Shown: in pieces, positions 49,646 through 58,472 of the stretch
How the letters are laid out: each line of letters starts with the position of its first letter
Position numbering within the stretch: the stretch's first letter is position 1
Source: an uncultured Clostridia bacterium
GTDB taxonomy: Bacteria; Bacillota; Clostridia; Oscillospirales; Acutalibacteraceae
Assembly: GCA_937898625.1 (NCBI GenBank)
Contig: CALEJF010000016.1
Span: forward strand, 1 to 64,000
DNA: 64,000 nt
Direction of reading: 5' to 3'
Notes under the pieces: generated by a model
The model's input: the letters and a program-made list of their open reading frames with translations, nothing else
Told to the model about the DNA's origin: nothing
The model's database searches: none
Made by a program: the position numbers and the translations under genes

Positions 49646-50581
49646 TTATACATCAACTGTATATTCAATCTCCAGCCACTTATGCTCTGCATAGTTTCTC
49701 ATACGAACAAGAATTTCATCTTCACAAACCTCAACATAAAGTCCCATACCCTTATTTTGAATGTCGGCATCACCAACATTGTTATCAGCACCAAAAGCGG
49801 GAACGCTGATATATGTAATATTATCTTCGTTTACATGTGAAACTTGATTATCATAAAGTCCCATATGTAAGTGACCGGAGAAATAAACGATTTTGCTTTC
49901 ACATTCTGTTAATATGGTACGGAGTTTTTCGCTGTCTTCACCGATATGCCCTTCTGCCCACACATTTCCCCAAGTATGGTTTAACGGATAGTGGTTGAGA
50001 ATAAAAATCGGTTTACCATTCTTTTCAGCGATTTCAAGTTCATCTTCAAGCCAGGCAAGTTGTTCTGAAGAAATATATTGCTGTACTCCTGCATCGGTTT
50101 CTGATGATAAAACAATAAATTTATAACCGTTAATTTCTCGGCTGTAATATGCCTTTTCAATATCTTCGTCTACAAATGCGTTGTAAAAACTGATAAACTG
50201 ATTAGCCTGTGTGTTATAGTCACCTGAATTCTGTGCACTTGGGCAAAGGTCATGGTTACCGGATGTAACAAGCACATTTTCAATATGGTTATATCGGTCA
50301 AGAATACCATAGAAAAATGTGTGTTCAATTTTTTGACCATTCATCGTGTTGTCGCCCAAGAAAACAATCACATCGTTCCTTGTAGCGGAGTTTACATCAC
50401 GGATTCCCTCACCGAAAAGATTGAATCTTTCGGTGTTATTGCCCTCCATATGCACATCGGAAAGTACAGAAAACACTAATTCAGGGTCTTCACTCTTTGG
50501 CGAGTATTCCGAGATGTTTCCCGCTGGGAGATAAACGAAAAATGCAAGAATTGTTGCTATTATTTTATAAAAGATATTCAT
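49646..50581 (-). CDS. Exported calcineurin-type metallophosphoesterase
   Basis: A 311-residue protein with an N-terminal signal or anchor (residues 1-20) and a dinuclear metal phosphoesterase domain: S-D-V-H (D-x-H), L-G-D-N, G-N-H-D, N-H-Y-P-L and S-G-H-L-H, the five conserved blocks in order. It probably hydrolyses phosphomono- or diesters outside the membrane. The N-terminus resembles those of the hydrolases at 4326 and 12913. First gene of a two-gene unit with the PH-like protein. Substrate not predictable. Confidence 0.9.
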   Translation of the reverse strand: MNIFYKIIATILAFFVYLPAGNISEYSPKSEDPELVFSVLSDVHMEGNNTERFNLFGEGIRDVNSATRNDVIVFLGDNTMNGQKIEHTFFYGILDRYNHIENVLVTSGNHDLCPSAQNSGDYNTQANQFISFYNAFVDEDIEKAYYSREINGYKFIVLSSETDAGVQQYISSEQLAWLEDELEIAEKNGKPIFILNHYPLNHTWGNVWAEGHIGEDSEKLRTILTECESKIVYFSGHLHMGLYDNQVSHVNEDNITYISVPAFGADNNVGDADIQNKGMGLYVEVCEDEILVRMRNYAEHKWLEIEYTVDV

Positions 50582-50795
50582 TATCTCAAGTCCTTTGTTT
50601 GAGTATTATATTCTTTCAACGCGTTGTATTCAATATAATTCCAATGTTGTTCAAAATCCGTTTGATTACATATAATGTGCAAGTAAATGCCTTTTATCCT
50701 TGATGCAAATTGTTACAAAATAACAACCATTTTGGGAATAATCGTATCCTTGTAACCTTATGCTCTTCTTTTTGGTAATTGTTTATCGCTCATAA

Positions 50796-51893
50796 TTACA
50801 ATATTTCAGCTAATATGCTGTTCGACATTAAAAACCCTTTTGGGGTTAATGCCAGACCATTTTCATTTTTGAGCATATATCCGTTATCAATGAAAATTTT
50901 TGATTTATCATATATTTCATTTGGAATATTAAACCCAAATCTCTCGAAAACTCTATTTTCATTGAGTCCCTCAACAAGGCGTAAATTGAGCATTGCATAT
51001 TCCGTGAAATCTCCACCGAAACCATCTTGGATAGGGGAGTTGCCATTCATAAATGCATTAAAATCTCGGTCAAAATAAAACCTCTTACCATCTAAAAATG
51101 AATGTGCCGACGGACCAAGTCCAAGATATTCTTCACAATGCCAATATTTGAGATTGTGTTTGCTTTCATATCCTTTTTTTGAGAAGTTTGAAATTTCATA
51201 TTGCATTATGCCGTTGCTTTCAAGAACTTCGCACATCTGTAAATACAAATCTGCAGTCAAATCATCATCGGGAAAATTGTATTTATCTTGATTTCTATAA
51301 AAATGAGTATTCTCTTCAAGTTTAAGCATATATGCACTGATATGTGGCACGTCAAGAGAAATGCAGAAATCAAGGGTTTCATTTAAACTCTTTTCCGTTT
51401 GGTTGGGTACACCCAACATAACATCAAGAGTAATATTCTCAAAACCTACTCTTTGAGCCATTCTAACTGCGTTTTCAACTTGCTTTCTGTCACTTAATCT
51501 GCCCAAAACTCGTCTTTCACTATCAATGGCAGATTGAATTCCCATTGAAATTCTGTTTACTCCACAATTGTATAAAGCCTTGAAAAAGTCTTTGTCAAGT
51601 CCGTGGGGATTACATTCAACGGTAATTTCTGCATCATTTGTTAAAAAACTTTTTTTGCAAGTATCAACAAGAGTTTTTAGGTTTTCTGCCCCTAAAACTG
51701 ATGGAGTACCACCGCCGATGTAAAGTGTATCGCCTTTACGCATTAAGGTAGAAATACTTGATTGAACCCTGTCTTTTAAAACTTTTGTGTAGTCATCCTT
51801 TTCTGTGTCTTTACCTAAAAATGAGTAAAAATCACAGTAAGGGCATTTGGACTTGCAAAAGGGAATGTGTAAGTATAAACCTATGTTTTTCAT
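50796..51893 (-). CDS. hemW: HemW-type radical-SAM protein (heme chaperone family)
   Basis: A 365-residue protein related to oxygen-independent coproporphyrinogen III oxidase. C13-x3-C17-x2-C20 (C-K-S-K-C-P-Y-C-D-F-Y-S-F) with phenylalanine in place of the fourth cysteine of HemN marks it as HemW. G-G-G-T-P-S and the C-terminal HemN_C domain (about residues 265-365) are present. HemW inserts or carries heme rather than making it. It overlaps the deacylase gene by 4 bases (ATGA) at the end of the obg operon. Confidence 0.92.
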   Translation of the reverse strand: MKNIGLYLHIPFCKSKCPYCDFYSFLGKDTEKDDYTKVLKDRVQSSISTLMRKGDTLYIGGGTPSVLGAENLKTLVDTCKKSFLTNDAEITVECNPHGLDKDFFKALYNCGVNRISMGIQSAIDSERRVLGRLSDRKQVENAVRMAQRVGFENITLDVMLGVPNQTEKSLNETLDFCISLDVPHISAYMLKLEENTHFYRNQDKYNFPDDDLTADLYLQMCEVLESNGIMQYEISNFSKKGYESKHNLKYWHCEEYLGLGPSAHSFLDGKRFYFDRDFNAFMNGNSPIQDGFGGDFTEYAMLNLRLVEGLNENRVFERFGFNIPNEIYDKSKIFIDNGYMLKNENGLALTPKGFLMSNSILAEIL

Positions 51894-52372
51894 ACTTTTA
51901 TGTAGGAAATTGTGTGGCCACAGGATTTTACATACTTAACAAGGTCATCGAATTTCAAGAATACTGTTGCTGTATTGTCGTTTGGATGGCAACCAACAAT
52001 TTCTTCCTTTTTCAAGTCTGCATCAAAGTAGATTTCCAATTCTTTTTCGGTGTCATAAATAACACCGAAAGGAGAAACAGAGCCTTTTTCAACCTTTAAG
52101 TATCTGTCCAATCTTTCATCGGATGCGAAACTTAATTTTGTTGAGTCAATTTCTGCACGGATTAACTGCAAATTTGCCCTTTTGTCACCGTGAAGAACAA
52201 CAAGCATATTTCTTGTACCCTTAACATCACGAAGGACAAGGTTTTTTGGAATATGACCGTGTTCAGTAAGGCGATATTCGTCAATTTCTTCCATTGTGAA
52301 AGCAGCAGGATGCTCAACCTTTTTATATTCAATTTCTAATTCTGCTAATTTTTCAAAAATTTCCTTATTCAT
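51890..52372 (-). CDS. YbaK/ProX-type aminoacyl-tRNA deacylase
   Basis: A 160-residue trans-editing enzyme of the INS/YbaK superfamily that clears mischarged tRNA (Ala-tRNA-Pro in the ProX/PrdX subgroup). Core features are Y-K-K-V-E-H-P-A-A-F-T, the substrate-pocket lysine region, and G-S-V-S-P-F-G with the terminal G-C-H-P-N-D-N-T. ATG 52372 overlaps the lepA stop by 8 bases; longer upstream reading is lepA shadow. It is followed by hemW with a 4-base overlap. PrdX genes can be linked to proline reductase, which is not seen here. Confidence 0.88.
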   Translation of the reverse strand: MNKEIFEKLAELEIEYKKVEHPAAFTMEEIDEYRLTEHGHIPKNLVLRDVKGTRNMLVVLHGDKRANLQLIRAEIDSTKLSFASDERLDRYLKVEKGSVSPFGVIYDTEKELEIYFDADLKKEEIVGCHPNDNTATVFLKFDDLVKYVKSCGHTISYIKV

Positions 52373-54173
52373 CATCAAGTTTAAGCACAGCCATAAATGC
52401 CTCTTGTGGTACTTCAACAGTACCGAAGTGACGCATGCGCTTTTTACCTTCTTTCTGTTTTTCAAGCAATTTCTTTTTACGGGTAATATCACCGCCATAG
52501 CATTTTGCAAGAACATCTTTTCGCATAGCCTTAACGGTTTCACGGGCAATAACCTTGCCACCGATAGCCATTTGAATTGGAATTTCAAACATCTGGCGAG
52601 GAATGTTATCTTTGAGTTTTTCAGCGATTCTGCGAGCCTTTGCATAAGCCTTTTCAGAGTGAATCATAAATGAAAGTGCATCAATAATATCACCATTGAG
52701 AAGAACATCAAGTTTAATGATGCTTGAACGCTGATAGTCACTCATTTCGTAGTCGAATGATGCGTAACCACGAGTGCGTGATTTAAGCACATCAAAAAAG
52801 TCGTAAATGATTTCGTTAAGTGGGAGAATATAGTGTAAATCAACTCTATCACTTGCAAGGTGTGTTGTGTTCACATAAACACCGCGTCTGTCCTGACAAA
52901 GATTCATAATTGTACCGATATATTCAGGCGGAGCATAAATGTGAGCTTCAACAGTCGGTTCTTCACAATAATCAATATTTGCAGGGTCAGGGTAATGGCT
53001 TGGGTTGTCAATTTCAATAACCTCACCATTTGTAAGGTGAACTTTATAAATAACACTTGGAATTGTTGTAACAAGGTCAAGGTTATATTCTCTTTCAAGT
53101 CTTTCCTGAATAATTTCAAGGTGTAGTAACCCTAAAAATCCGCAGCGGAAACCGAATCCTAAAGCACCCGATGTTTCAGGCTCAAAGGAAAGGGCTGCGT
53201 CGTTTAACTGCAATTTTTCAAGTGCTTCACGCAAGTTTTCATAGTCAGCACCGTCGGCAGGATAAACACCGCAGAAAACCATTGGATTAACTTTTCTGTA
53301 ACCTGCTAGTGCTTCGGATGCCGGATTTTCTGCAGTTGTAACTGTGTCACCAACACGGGCATCGCCAACAGTTTTGATGGATGCAGTAATATATCCAACC
53401 TCACCCGATGTGAGTTCTTTTTGTGGCTCCATAGCATTCGGACGCATGTATCCGACTTCAACAACATTGAATTCTGCACCCGTTGCCATCATTCGCATTG
53501 TGTCACCGGGTTTAATCTTACCGTCCATAACACGGACATAAACGATAACACCTTTGTAACTGTCATAAACAGAGTCAAAAACAAGTGCACGTAACGGTTC
53601 ATCATCGCGATTTTCAGGTGGTGGAACAAGTGAAACAATGCTTTCAAGGACTGCCTCGATATTTTCACCTGTTTTTGCAGAAACTCTTGGTGCTTCATCA
53701 CAAGGAAGACCAATAACCTCTTCAACTTCGTTTGCAACTCGGTCGGGGTCAGCGGCAGGAAGGTCAATTTTATTGATAACAGGTACTAATTCAAGGTCGT
53801 GGTCAAGTGCTAAATATGTGTTAGCAAGTGTCTGTGCCTCAACACCTTGGGATGCGTCGATAATAAGCACAGCACCTTCACAAGCAGCAAGTGAACGTGA
53901 AACTTCATAATTAAAGTCAACGTGACCGGGGGTGTCAATAAGGTTCAATTCGTATGTATTGCCGTCCTTTGCCTTGTAGTCAAGTTTAACGGCATGAGCT
54001 TTGATTGTGATACCACGCTCACGCTCCAAGTCCATATTATCAAGTAATTGTTCGGTCATATCGCGCTTTGCGACAGTTTCAGTAAGTTCCAGAAGTCTGT
54101 CTGCAAGGGTACTCTTACCATGGTCGATATGAGCGATAATTGAAAAATTTCGGATATTGTCTTTCTTAGCCAT
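52365..54173 (-). CDS. lepA: Elongation factor 4 (LepA)
   Basis: A 602-residue translational GTPase with G domain (A-H-I-D-H-G-K-S-T P-loop; D-T-P-G-H; N-K-I-D), domains II-IV as in EF-G and the specific LepA C-terminal domain (K-K-K-L-L-E-K-Q-K-E-G-K-K-R-M-R). It promotes back-translocation or late ribosome maturation under stress. The start has no strong purine box beyond AGGTAA. It lies 20 bases after yitT and overlaps the deacylase gene, inside the obg-mrnC-yitT-lepA-deacylase-hemW unit. Confidence 0.97.
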   Translation of the reverse strand: MAKKDNIRNFSIIAHIDHGKSTLADRLLELTETVAKRDMTEQLLDNMDLERERGITIKAHAVKLDYKAKDGNTYELNLIDTPGHVDFNYEVSRSLAACEGAVLIIDASQGVEAQTLANTYLALDHDLELVPVINKIDLPAADPDRVANEVEEVIGLPCDEAPRVSAKTGENIEAVLESIVSLVPPPENRDDEPLRALVFDSVYDSYKGVIVYVRVMDGKIKPGDTMRMMATGAEFNVVEVGYMRPNAMEPQKELTSGEVGYITASIKTVGDARVGDTVTTAENPASEALAGYRKVNPMVFCGVYPADGADYENLREALEKLQLNDAALSFEPETSGALGFGFRCGFLGLLHLEIIQERLEREYNLDLVTTIPSVIYKVHLTNGEVIEIDNPSHYPDPANIDYCEEPTVEAHIYAPPEYIGTIMNLCQDRRGVYVNTTHLASDRVDLHYILPLNEIIYDFFDVLKSRTRGYASFDYEMSDYQRSSIIKLDVLLNGDIIDALSFMIHSEKAYAKARRIAEKLKDNIPRQMFEIPIQMAIGGKVIARETVKAMRKDVLAKCYGGDITRKKKLLEKQKEGKKRMRHFGTVEVPQEAFMAVLKLDDE

Positions 54174-54193
54174 ATATTACCTCATAAAATGAA

Positions 54194-55054
54194 TTAAATA
54201 CTATTTTTAAATCCTTCGCCGAGAATCTGCTTTGACTGTGTAACAATGAAAAAAGCATTTTCATCGGTGGATTTTATTTTCTTAATAAATTTTTGTGTCT
54301 GGTTGTCATAACAAGCACAAAGGAGAACATCCTTATCTTGATTAGAGTAACCACCCTGACCTTTAAGCACCGTAACACCACGGTTAAAGTCATTTAAGAT
54401 TATATTACGGATTTCATTACCTTTTTCAGTTATAACCATAATTGTAGCACCACGGCTAACACCGTAAATAACATAGTCAAGGACTTGTGCGCTGACAAAG
54501 GTTACAACTGCTGCATAAAGCATTGCATCAATATTTCGGTAGACGATTCCACCAAGCAAAATGACAGAACCATCAAAAATAAGAACACTTTTTCCAAATG
54601 AAAAATGTGGATGGTTGATTTGAATAAGCTTTGCGATAATATCGATTCCACCCGTTGTGGCATTCCGTATAAAGATTATTCCGAGCGAAACACCTACTAA
54701 TGCCCCACCTATAACAGAGGACAAAAGCAAATCATTTGAATAAACGGGCAAAAAGAAACCTGAGTCAATTATGATTGATGTAATAAATGTTGCCCAGATA
54801 GTCCTTTTTATAAATTTTCCGCCCAGTTTTCTTAAAGCGATAATAAAAAGGGGAATGTTCATTACAAAAATTGCAGTACCAATGGGGATGTTAAAAAGGA
54901 AATTAAGAATTGTTGCAATTCCCGAAAATCCACCATAGAGAATACCGTTTTTTGCTAAAAAGCAGTTTACGGCAATACTCATTCCAATTCCACCAAGTAT
55001 AAAAATACCGGTGTCGAAAAGAAATTCTTTTAAATCATTCAGGTGCTTTTTCAC
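54194..55054 (-). CDS. YitT-family membrane protein (DUF2179 C-terminus)
   Basis: A 286-residue protein with five to six transmembrane helices (about residues 10-190; G-G-F-S-G-I-A-T-I and A-T-T-G-G-I-D-I-I-A-K repeats) and a cytoplasmic DUF2179 domain (about 205-286; V-I-T-E-K-G-N-E-I ... L-K-G-Q-G-G-Y-S) of ferredoxin-like fold. The function is unknown; homologs are proposed transporters. GTG 55054 is preferred because GGAG is 9 bases upstream, whereas the ATG at 55063 touches it. It overlaps mrnC by about 20 bases. Confidence 0.87.
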   Translation of the reverse strand: MKKHLNDLKEFLFDTGIFILGGIGMSIAVNCFLAKNGILYGGFSGIATILNFLFNIPIGTAIFVMNIPLFIIALRKLGGKFIKRTIWATFITSIIIDSGFFLPVYSNDLLLSSVIGGALVGVSLGIIFIRNATTGGIDIIAKLIQINHPHFSFGKSVLIFDGSVILLGGIVYRNIDAMLYAAVVTFVSAQVLDYVIYGVSRGATIMVITEKGNEIRNIILNDFNRGVTVLKGQGGYSNQDKDVLLCACYDNQTQKFIKKIKSTDENAFFIVTQSKQILGEGFKNSI

Positions 55055-55457
55055 CTTGGTCATCTCCAAAACTGTTGATGACTTCATTAAGCAGGAAATT
55101 AAGTCTGTCGCTTTCTCCCTTTAAGTAGAGATAACCTAAAAGTGTTTCAAATCCCGTTGCGTAATGATAGTCACATCCGCTTTGGTTCTTTGGTGTGTGG
55201 GATGTGTGTGCATTTCTGCCACGCTTGAACACCTCTGTTTCCTTTTCCGTAAGCAAGGGCATAATTTTCCTCATAGCTTCTGCTTGAGCTGACGCCTTAA
55301 CGGATTGAACCGAAAGCTTATGTAACTCACCAACGGGACGATTGGCTTCACAGACAAGTTTTTCACGAATAAAGAGTGAAAAAACTGCATCGCCCGTAAA
55401 AGCAAGTGTCAGGGGACTTAAAGTGTCAACCTTTATATCTTTACCGTATAATCTCAT
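55035..55457 (-). CDS. mrnC: Mini-ribonuclease III
   Basis: A 140-residue RNase III-like endonuclease without a dsRNA-binding domain, which matures 23S rRNA in Firmicutes. L-A-F-T-G-D-A-V-F-S-L-F-I-R (RNase III signature with catalytic Asp) and T-G-F-E-T-L-L-G-Y-L-Y-L (second acidic site, Glu) are intact. It lies 9 bases after obg and overlaps the yitT gene. Grouping with obg and lepA gives the operon a ribosome-maturation flavour. Confidence 0.93.
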   Translation of the reverse strand: MRLYGKDIKVDTLSPLTLAFTGDAVFSLFIREKLVCEANRPVGELHKLSVQSVKASAQAEAMRKIMPLLTEKETEVFKRGRNAHTSHTPKNQSGCDYHYATGFETLLGYLYLKGESDRLNFLLNEVINSFGDDQGEKAPE

Positions 55458-55466
55458 AAAAACCTC

Positions 55467-56738
55467 TTATGGAACATAATCAAATTCAAGATCGTAAATA
55501 CTTACTGTGTCGCCTTCAGTAATGCCTTTGTCAATAAGTGCTTGAATAACTCCTCTTTCTTGAATAACCCTCTGGAAATATTGGAGCGACTCGTAATCGT
55601 CAAGGTCAGTTTTACAAAGAATTCTGTAAATCCAGTCTGCCTCAACAATGTAAACTCCGTCTTCAACAGTAACGGTGAAACCATCATTACTCTTTTTAGC
55701 AATAACTTCCATTGGGATTTCTTCACTCTCATACTGTTTAACAGGTGGGAGTGTGTCAAGCATACGAGCAACTGAATTTATAAGTTCCTGAGTATTGTGT
55801 CTGATTGGAGCACAAATTTCAAAATATTCGTAACCTTTATTCTCGATATATTCTCTGAATTCTGTCAACTGTTCGTCGGTTGCAAGGTCAATTTTATTAC
55901 CTGCAACGATTTGTGGGCATTTTGCAAGTTCAGGATTGAACTTTTCTAATTCAGCGTTGATAGCTTCAAAGTCTTCAATAGGATTTCTGCCTTCGCTACC
56001 AGCAACATCAACAATGTGAACTAACATTCTGCATCTTTCAACGTGACGCAAGAATTCGTGACCTAAACCAATACCCTCGGCAGCACCTTCAATAAGACCT
56101 GGAATATCTGCCATAACAAAACTCTTTTCAGGACCCATTGAAACAACACCTAAAACAGGAATAATTGTTGTAAAATGGTAATCGCCAACAAGTGGTTTTG
56201 CTTGACTTACAACAGAAATAAGTGAAGATTTACCAACATTAGGAAAACCTAAAAGACCAACATCTGCAATAAGTTTAAGCTCAAGGCTTATTTCCCATTC
56301 TTCACCGGGAGCACCGTTTTTAGCAAATTTTGGTGTTTGGCGGGTTGATGTTGCAAAGTGGGAGTTACCCCAACCGCCACGACCACCTTTTGCACCTATA
56401 AATTCGTCGTCGGTTGACATATCTGCCATAATGACTCCGCTCTCTTGCTCACGGATAATTGTGCCGCGTGGCACTTTGATTATAAGGTCTTGTCCTTTTC
56501 TGCCACTGCGTTTGCCACCACTACCGTTAGCACCGTTTTCAGCCTTGTATTTTCTCTTGTAACGGAAATCTGCAAGAGTGGAAAGATTATCGTCAACCTT
56601 AAAAACGATGTTACCACCTCTGCCACCGTCACCACCGTCGGGACCGCCTGCATTGATGTATTTTTCACGGTGAAAAGCAACGGCACCATTACCACCGTCA
56701 CCCGCTTTTATTTTGATTTTAGCAATATCTACAAACAT
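55467..56738 (-). CDS. obgE: GTPase Obg (50S assembly)
   Basis: A 423-residue Obg. Residues 1-158 are the glycine-rich Obg fold (K-A-G-D-G-G-N-G-A-V-A-F, G-G-P-D-G-G-D-G-G-R-G-G), residues about 159-330 the G domain (G-F-P-N-V-G-K-S-S; D-I-P-G-L-I-E-G-A; N-K-I-D), residues about 345-423 the OCT domain found in Gram-positive Obg. It assists 50S assembly and stress or sporulation control. ATG 56738 follows CGAGGTAAAACT; the nine residues upstream are excluded. First gene of the six-gene unit down to hemW. Confidence 0.97.
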   Translation of the reverse strand: MFVDIAKIKIKAGDGGNGAVAFHREKYINAGGPDGGDGGRGGNIVFKVDDNLSTLADFRYKRKYKAENGANGSGGKRSGRKGQDLIIKVPRGTIIREQESGVIMADMSTDDEFIGAKGGRGGWGNSHFATSTRQTPKFAKNGAPGEEWEISLELKLIADVGLLGFPNVGKSSLISVVSQAKPLVGDYHFTTIIPVLGVVSMGPEKSFVMADIPGLIEGAAEGIGLGHEFLRHVERCRMLVHIVDVAGSEGRNPIEDFEAINAELEKFNPELAKCPQIVAGNKIDLATDEQLTEFREYIENKGYEYFEICAPIRHNTQELINSVARMLDTLPPVKQYESEEIPMEVIAKKSNDGFTVTVEDGVYIVEADWIYRILCKTDLDDYESLQYFQRVIQERGVIQALIDKGITEGDTVSIYDLEFDYVP

Positions 56739-57093
56739 AGTTTTACCTCGTAAGTAATACAATTATATATAATTTCCCATTATCTTTATTATTCTACACT
56801 ATTTTTATAAAATAATAAATAGGAAAAACAATATTTTTTTATTATTTTTCGTGCAAGTTGTGTTTTAGAATCACCTTTATTTTTTGTTTGACAAATTCAA
56901 ATTTGTCGAACAAAAATGGAAAAACAACAAAACTAACTCTAAATATGATAAAATCTATTTAAATTCAAACATCTTGTATAAAACATATTGACAACCACAA
57001 TATATTGTGTTAATATAAGTTTGCAAAGAAAAAATATCCATAATTTACCGCAAATTATGTCCGTAAAAACGGACTGAAAATATAAAATTTTTC
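56739..57093. other. Divergent intergenic region, AT-rich, no gene seen
   Basis: The region between obg and the small gene at 57206 is very AT-rich. It contains a palindrome GACAAATTCAAATTTGTC (56887-56904) extended by TTTGTT and AACAAA, made of the same words as the ends of the dispersed elements elsewhere in the window, possibly two element ends joined without a core. A small hairpin GTCCGT-AAAA-ACGGAC lies at about 57060-57074. The obg promoter must lie here but I cannot place it with confidence. Confidence 0.5.
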
Positions 57094-57156
57094 GAACATT
57101 TGTATTGACATTTGCAAAAAATGGTCTATAATATGACTTGTAAAGAACATTTGTTC
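57094..57156 (+). promoter_or_regulatory. Promoter flanked by two LexA-like boxes
   Basis: TTGACA (57105-57110), 16-bp spacer, TATAAT (57127-57132) is a near-perfect promoter. GAACATTTGTTC (57145-57156), a perfect-arm palindrome of the Gram-positive LexA (Cheo-box) type, covers the start region, and GAACATTTGTAT (57094-57105, preceded by C) covers the upstream side of the -35. The two sites are 51 bp (five turns) apart on the same face. A further GTTCGG half-site lies at 57163-57168. Confidence 0.65.
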
Positions 57157-57205
57157 CAGTTTGTTCGGTAAAAATTCAAATTAAAATAAATCGGAGGTTG
57201 ATTTT

Positions 57206-57448
57206 ATGTCAGCAACATTCGCAATCACAACTTTAATAGAATTAGCAGTTTCAATTCTTTTGGTATATGGCTTTATGCACGAAGAAAAGGTTATCGCTTT
57301 TGAACAGGCAGTAAAAAGAATTGTAATCGGTAACATCCGTCGTGCAATCCGTATCAGAAATCATAAAAAGGCTGTGGCAAGGGGAGAACATCTCCACTTA
57401 CATACGGTGAACACAAGAGTTTCTGAAGCAAAAACAACTGTAGCATAA
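57206..57448 (+). CDS. Small single-pass membrane protein under LexA-like control
   Basis: An 80-residue protein. Residues 5-24 are a transmembrane helix (A-I-T-T-L-I-E-L-A-V-S-I-L-L-V-Y-G), then an amphipathic basic helix (about 28-58, K-R-I-V-I-G-N-I-R-R-A-I-R-I-R-N-H-K-K-A) and a short tail. CGGAGGTTGATTTT precedes ATG 57206. I do not recognise a named family. The promoter carries two LexA-like boxes, so it may be an SOS-induced protein; SOS-induced small membrane proteins in Firmicutes (YneA and analogs) stop cell division, but this one has no LysM domain and the role is a guess. Confidence 0.7.
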   Translation: MSATFAITTLIELAVSILLVYGFMHEEKVIAFEQAVKRIVIGNIRRAIRIRNHKKAVARGEHLHLHTVNTRVSEAKTTVA

Positions 57449-57506
57449 TTTAATTTGATAACTCGTTTTCATTTGTTGAAACTTCTTTCACACCTTTCTA
57501 AAAGAT

Positions 57507-57545
57507 AACTCCCCAAGGTAAACAAAACAACCTTGGGGAGTTTTC
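57507..57545. terminator. Bidirectional terminator
   Basis: AACTCCCCAAGGT pairs with ACCTTGGGGAGTT (loop AAACAAAACA), with T-rich tracts; it lies between the convergent genes at 57448 and 57577. Confidence 0.88.
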
Positions 57546-57576
57546 TCTGTTCTTGAATTTTTTCTTTGCTTAAGTT

Positions 57577-58161
57577 TTATGTAATATTTAAGACAAAACC
57601 TTTGGGATAAAACTTTATTTCAGCATTAGGATTTTTTTCGTGAAGTTTTTGCTTAATTGCTGATAAAGTTGAATTAATCTGAGCGCCATCTTGCTTGAAT
57701 AATGTATTGCTTGTGGAAAGCATTACACAATTGTCCTCAAATACATATTCATCCAAGTCAGTAAAGATTCCATTTAGATTTTCTCTGCAATAAAAGGATT
57801 TTATGTATTCTGTTGCTTTTTGGTTTGCTTCTTTCCAGTTTTTAGCATCTTTTTTAATGCTTGAATATACAAGTTTAACAGAATTTAATCTGTCAGTAGC
57901 TTGCTCACCATCAATTGAGAAGAAAGAGCATTGCATCTCAAATTCCGCCCAATTCGAGTTCTCTTCGACTAAATTGAGTGAAAAAACACCCTTTGCAGAG
58001 TGATTATCACATAAAGATTCAAATCCATCATAAAAGTCAAAAGTACGTCTTATAAAATTCTCATCAATCTTTCCGACATCACCGGCATCAGTATCTTTGT
58101 TAAATGATGTCATAAAATATATGATAGCACCGATTAGGCACAAAGCAATAATTACACCCAT
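57577..58161 (-). CDS. Membrane-anchored protein of unknown function
   Basis: A 194-residue protein with one N-terminal transmembrane helix (residues 2-19) and an outside or soluble domain of alternating strands and helices (S-A-K-G-V-F-S-L-N-L-V-E-E, W-A-E-F-E-M-Q-C-S-F-F, K-L-V-Y-S-S-I-K-K), with no family I can name. AAGGAGG lies 10 bases before ATG 58161, favouring it over the longer frame. It lies 16 bases downstream of the Cys-rich protein gene and is probably co-transcribed. Confidence 0.65.
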   Translation of the reverse strand: MGVIIALCLIGAIIYFMTSFNKDTDAGDVGKIDENFIRRTFDFYDGFESLCDNHSAKGVFSLNLVEENSNWAEFEMQCSFFSIDGEQATDRLNSVKLVYSSIKKDAKNWKEANQKATEYIKSFYCRENLNGIFTDLDEYVFEDNCVMLSTSNTLFKQDGAQINSTLSAIKQKLHEKNPNAEIKFYPKGFVLNIT

Positions 58162-58177
58162 TTGTGTAATACCTCCT

Positions 58178-58375
58178 TTATTTGTCGTATTTGGCAATTA
58201 TTTCGTTTGAACGACCTTTTGCGGGTTCAAACCTGTTGCATGCTTTTTCATCAGCCTGAACTGAATAATTGTTTCTCGTACAATGGAAAGTGGTTGTGTA
58301 TACTGCACGATAACTATTTGATAAATCGCAATACATACATGAGCCACAGCGTCCCATATAGTCTTTCATTATCAT
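58178..58375 (-). CDS. Small cysteine-rich protein
   Basis: A 65-residue soluble protein with C-G-S-C-M-Y-C-D near the start, then F-H-C-T and K-A-C-N-R-F-E: five cysteines plus histidine, likely a zinc site. Such proteins are common and uncharacterised in Clostridia. GGAGAGGTATAAAT precedes ATG 58375, so the longer frame is not used. It is divergent from a small XRE regulator with 97 bases between the starts and heads a two-gene unit with the membrane protein at 57577. The XRE protein may control it. Confidence 0.65.
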   Translation of the reverse strand: MIMKDYMGRCGSCMYCDLSNSYRAVYTTTFHCTRNNYSVQADEKACNRFEPAKGRSNEIIAKYDK

Positions 58376-58472
58376 ATTTATACCTCTCCTTTCATAACTT
58401 ATATACAATTATACTCAATATTTTAGGTATAGTCAAGAAATTAAGTATGATAATATTTGCTTGGTGATATAA

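Noticed and set aside
52373..52645. N-terminal extension of the deacylase gene
   Set aside because: Those codons are an alternate frame of lepA; the overlap start at 52372 restores the normal family length.
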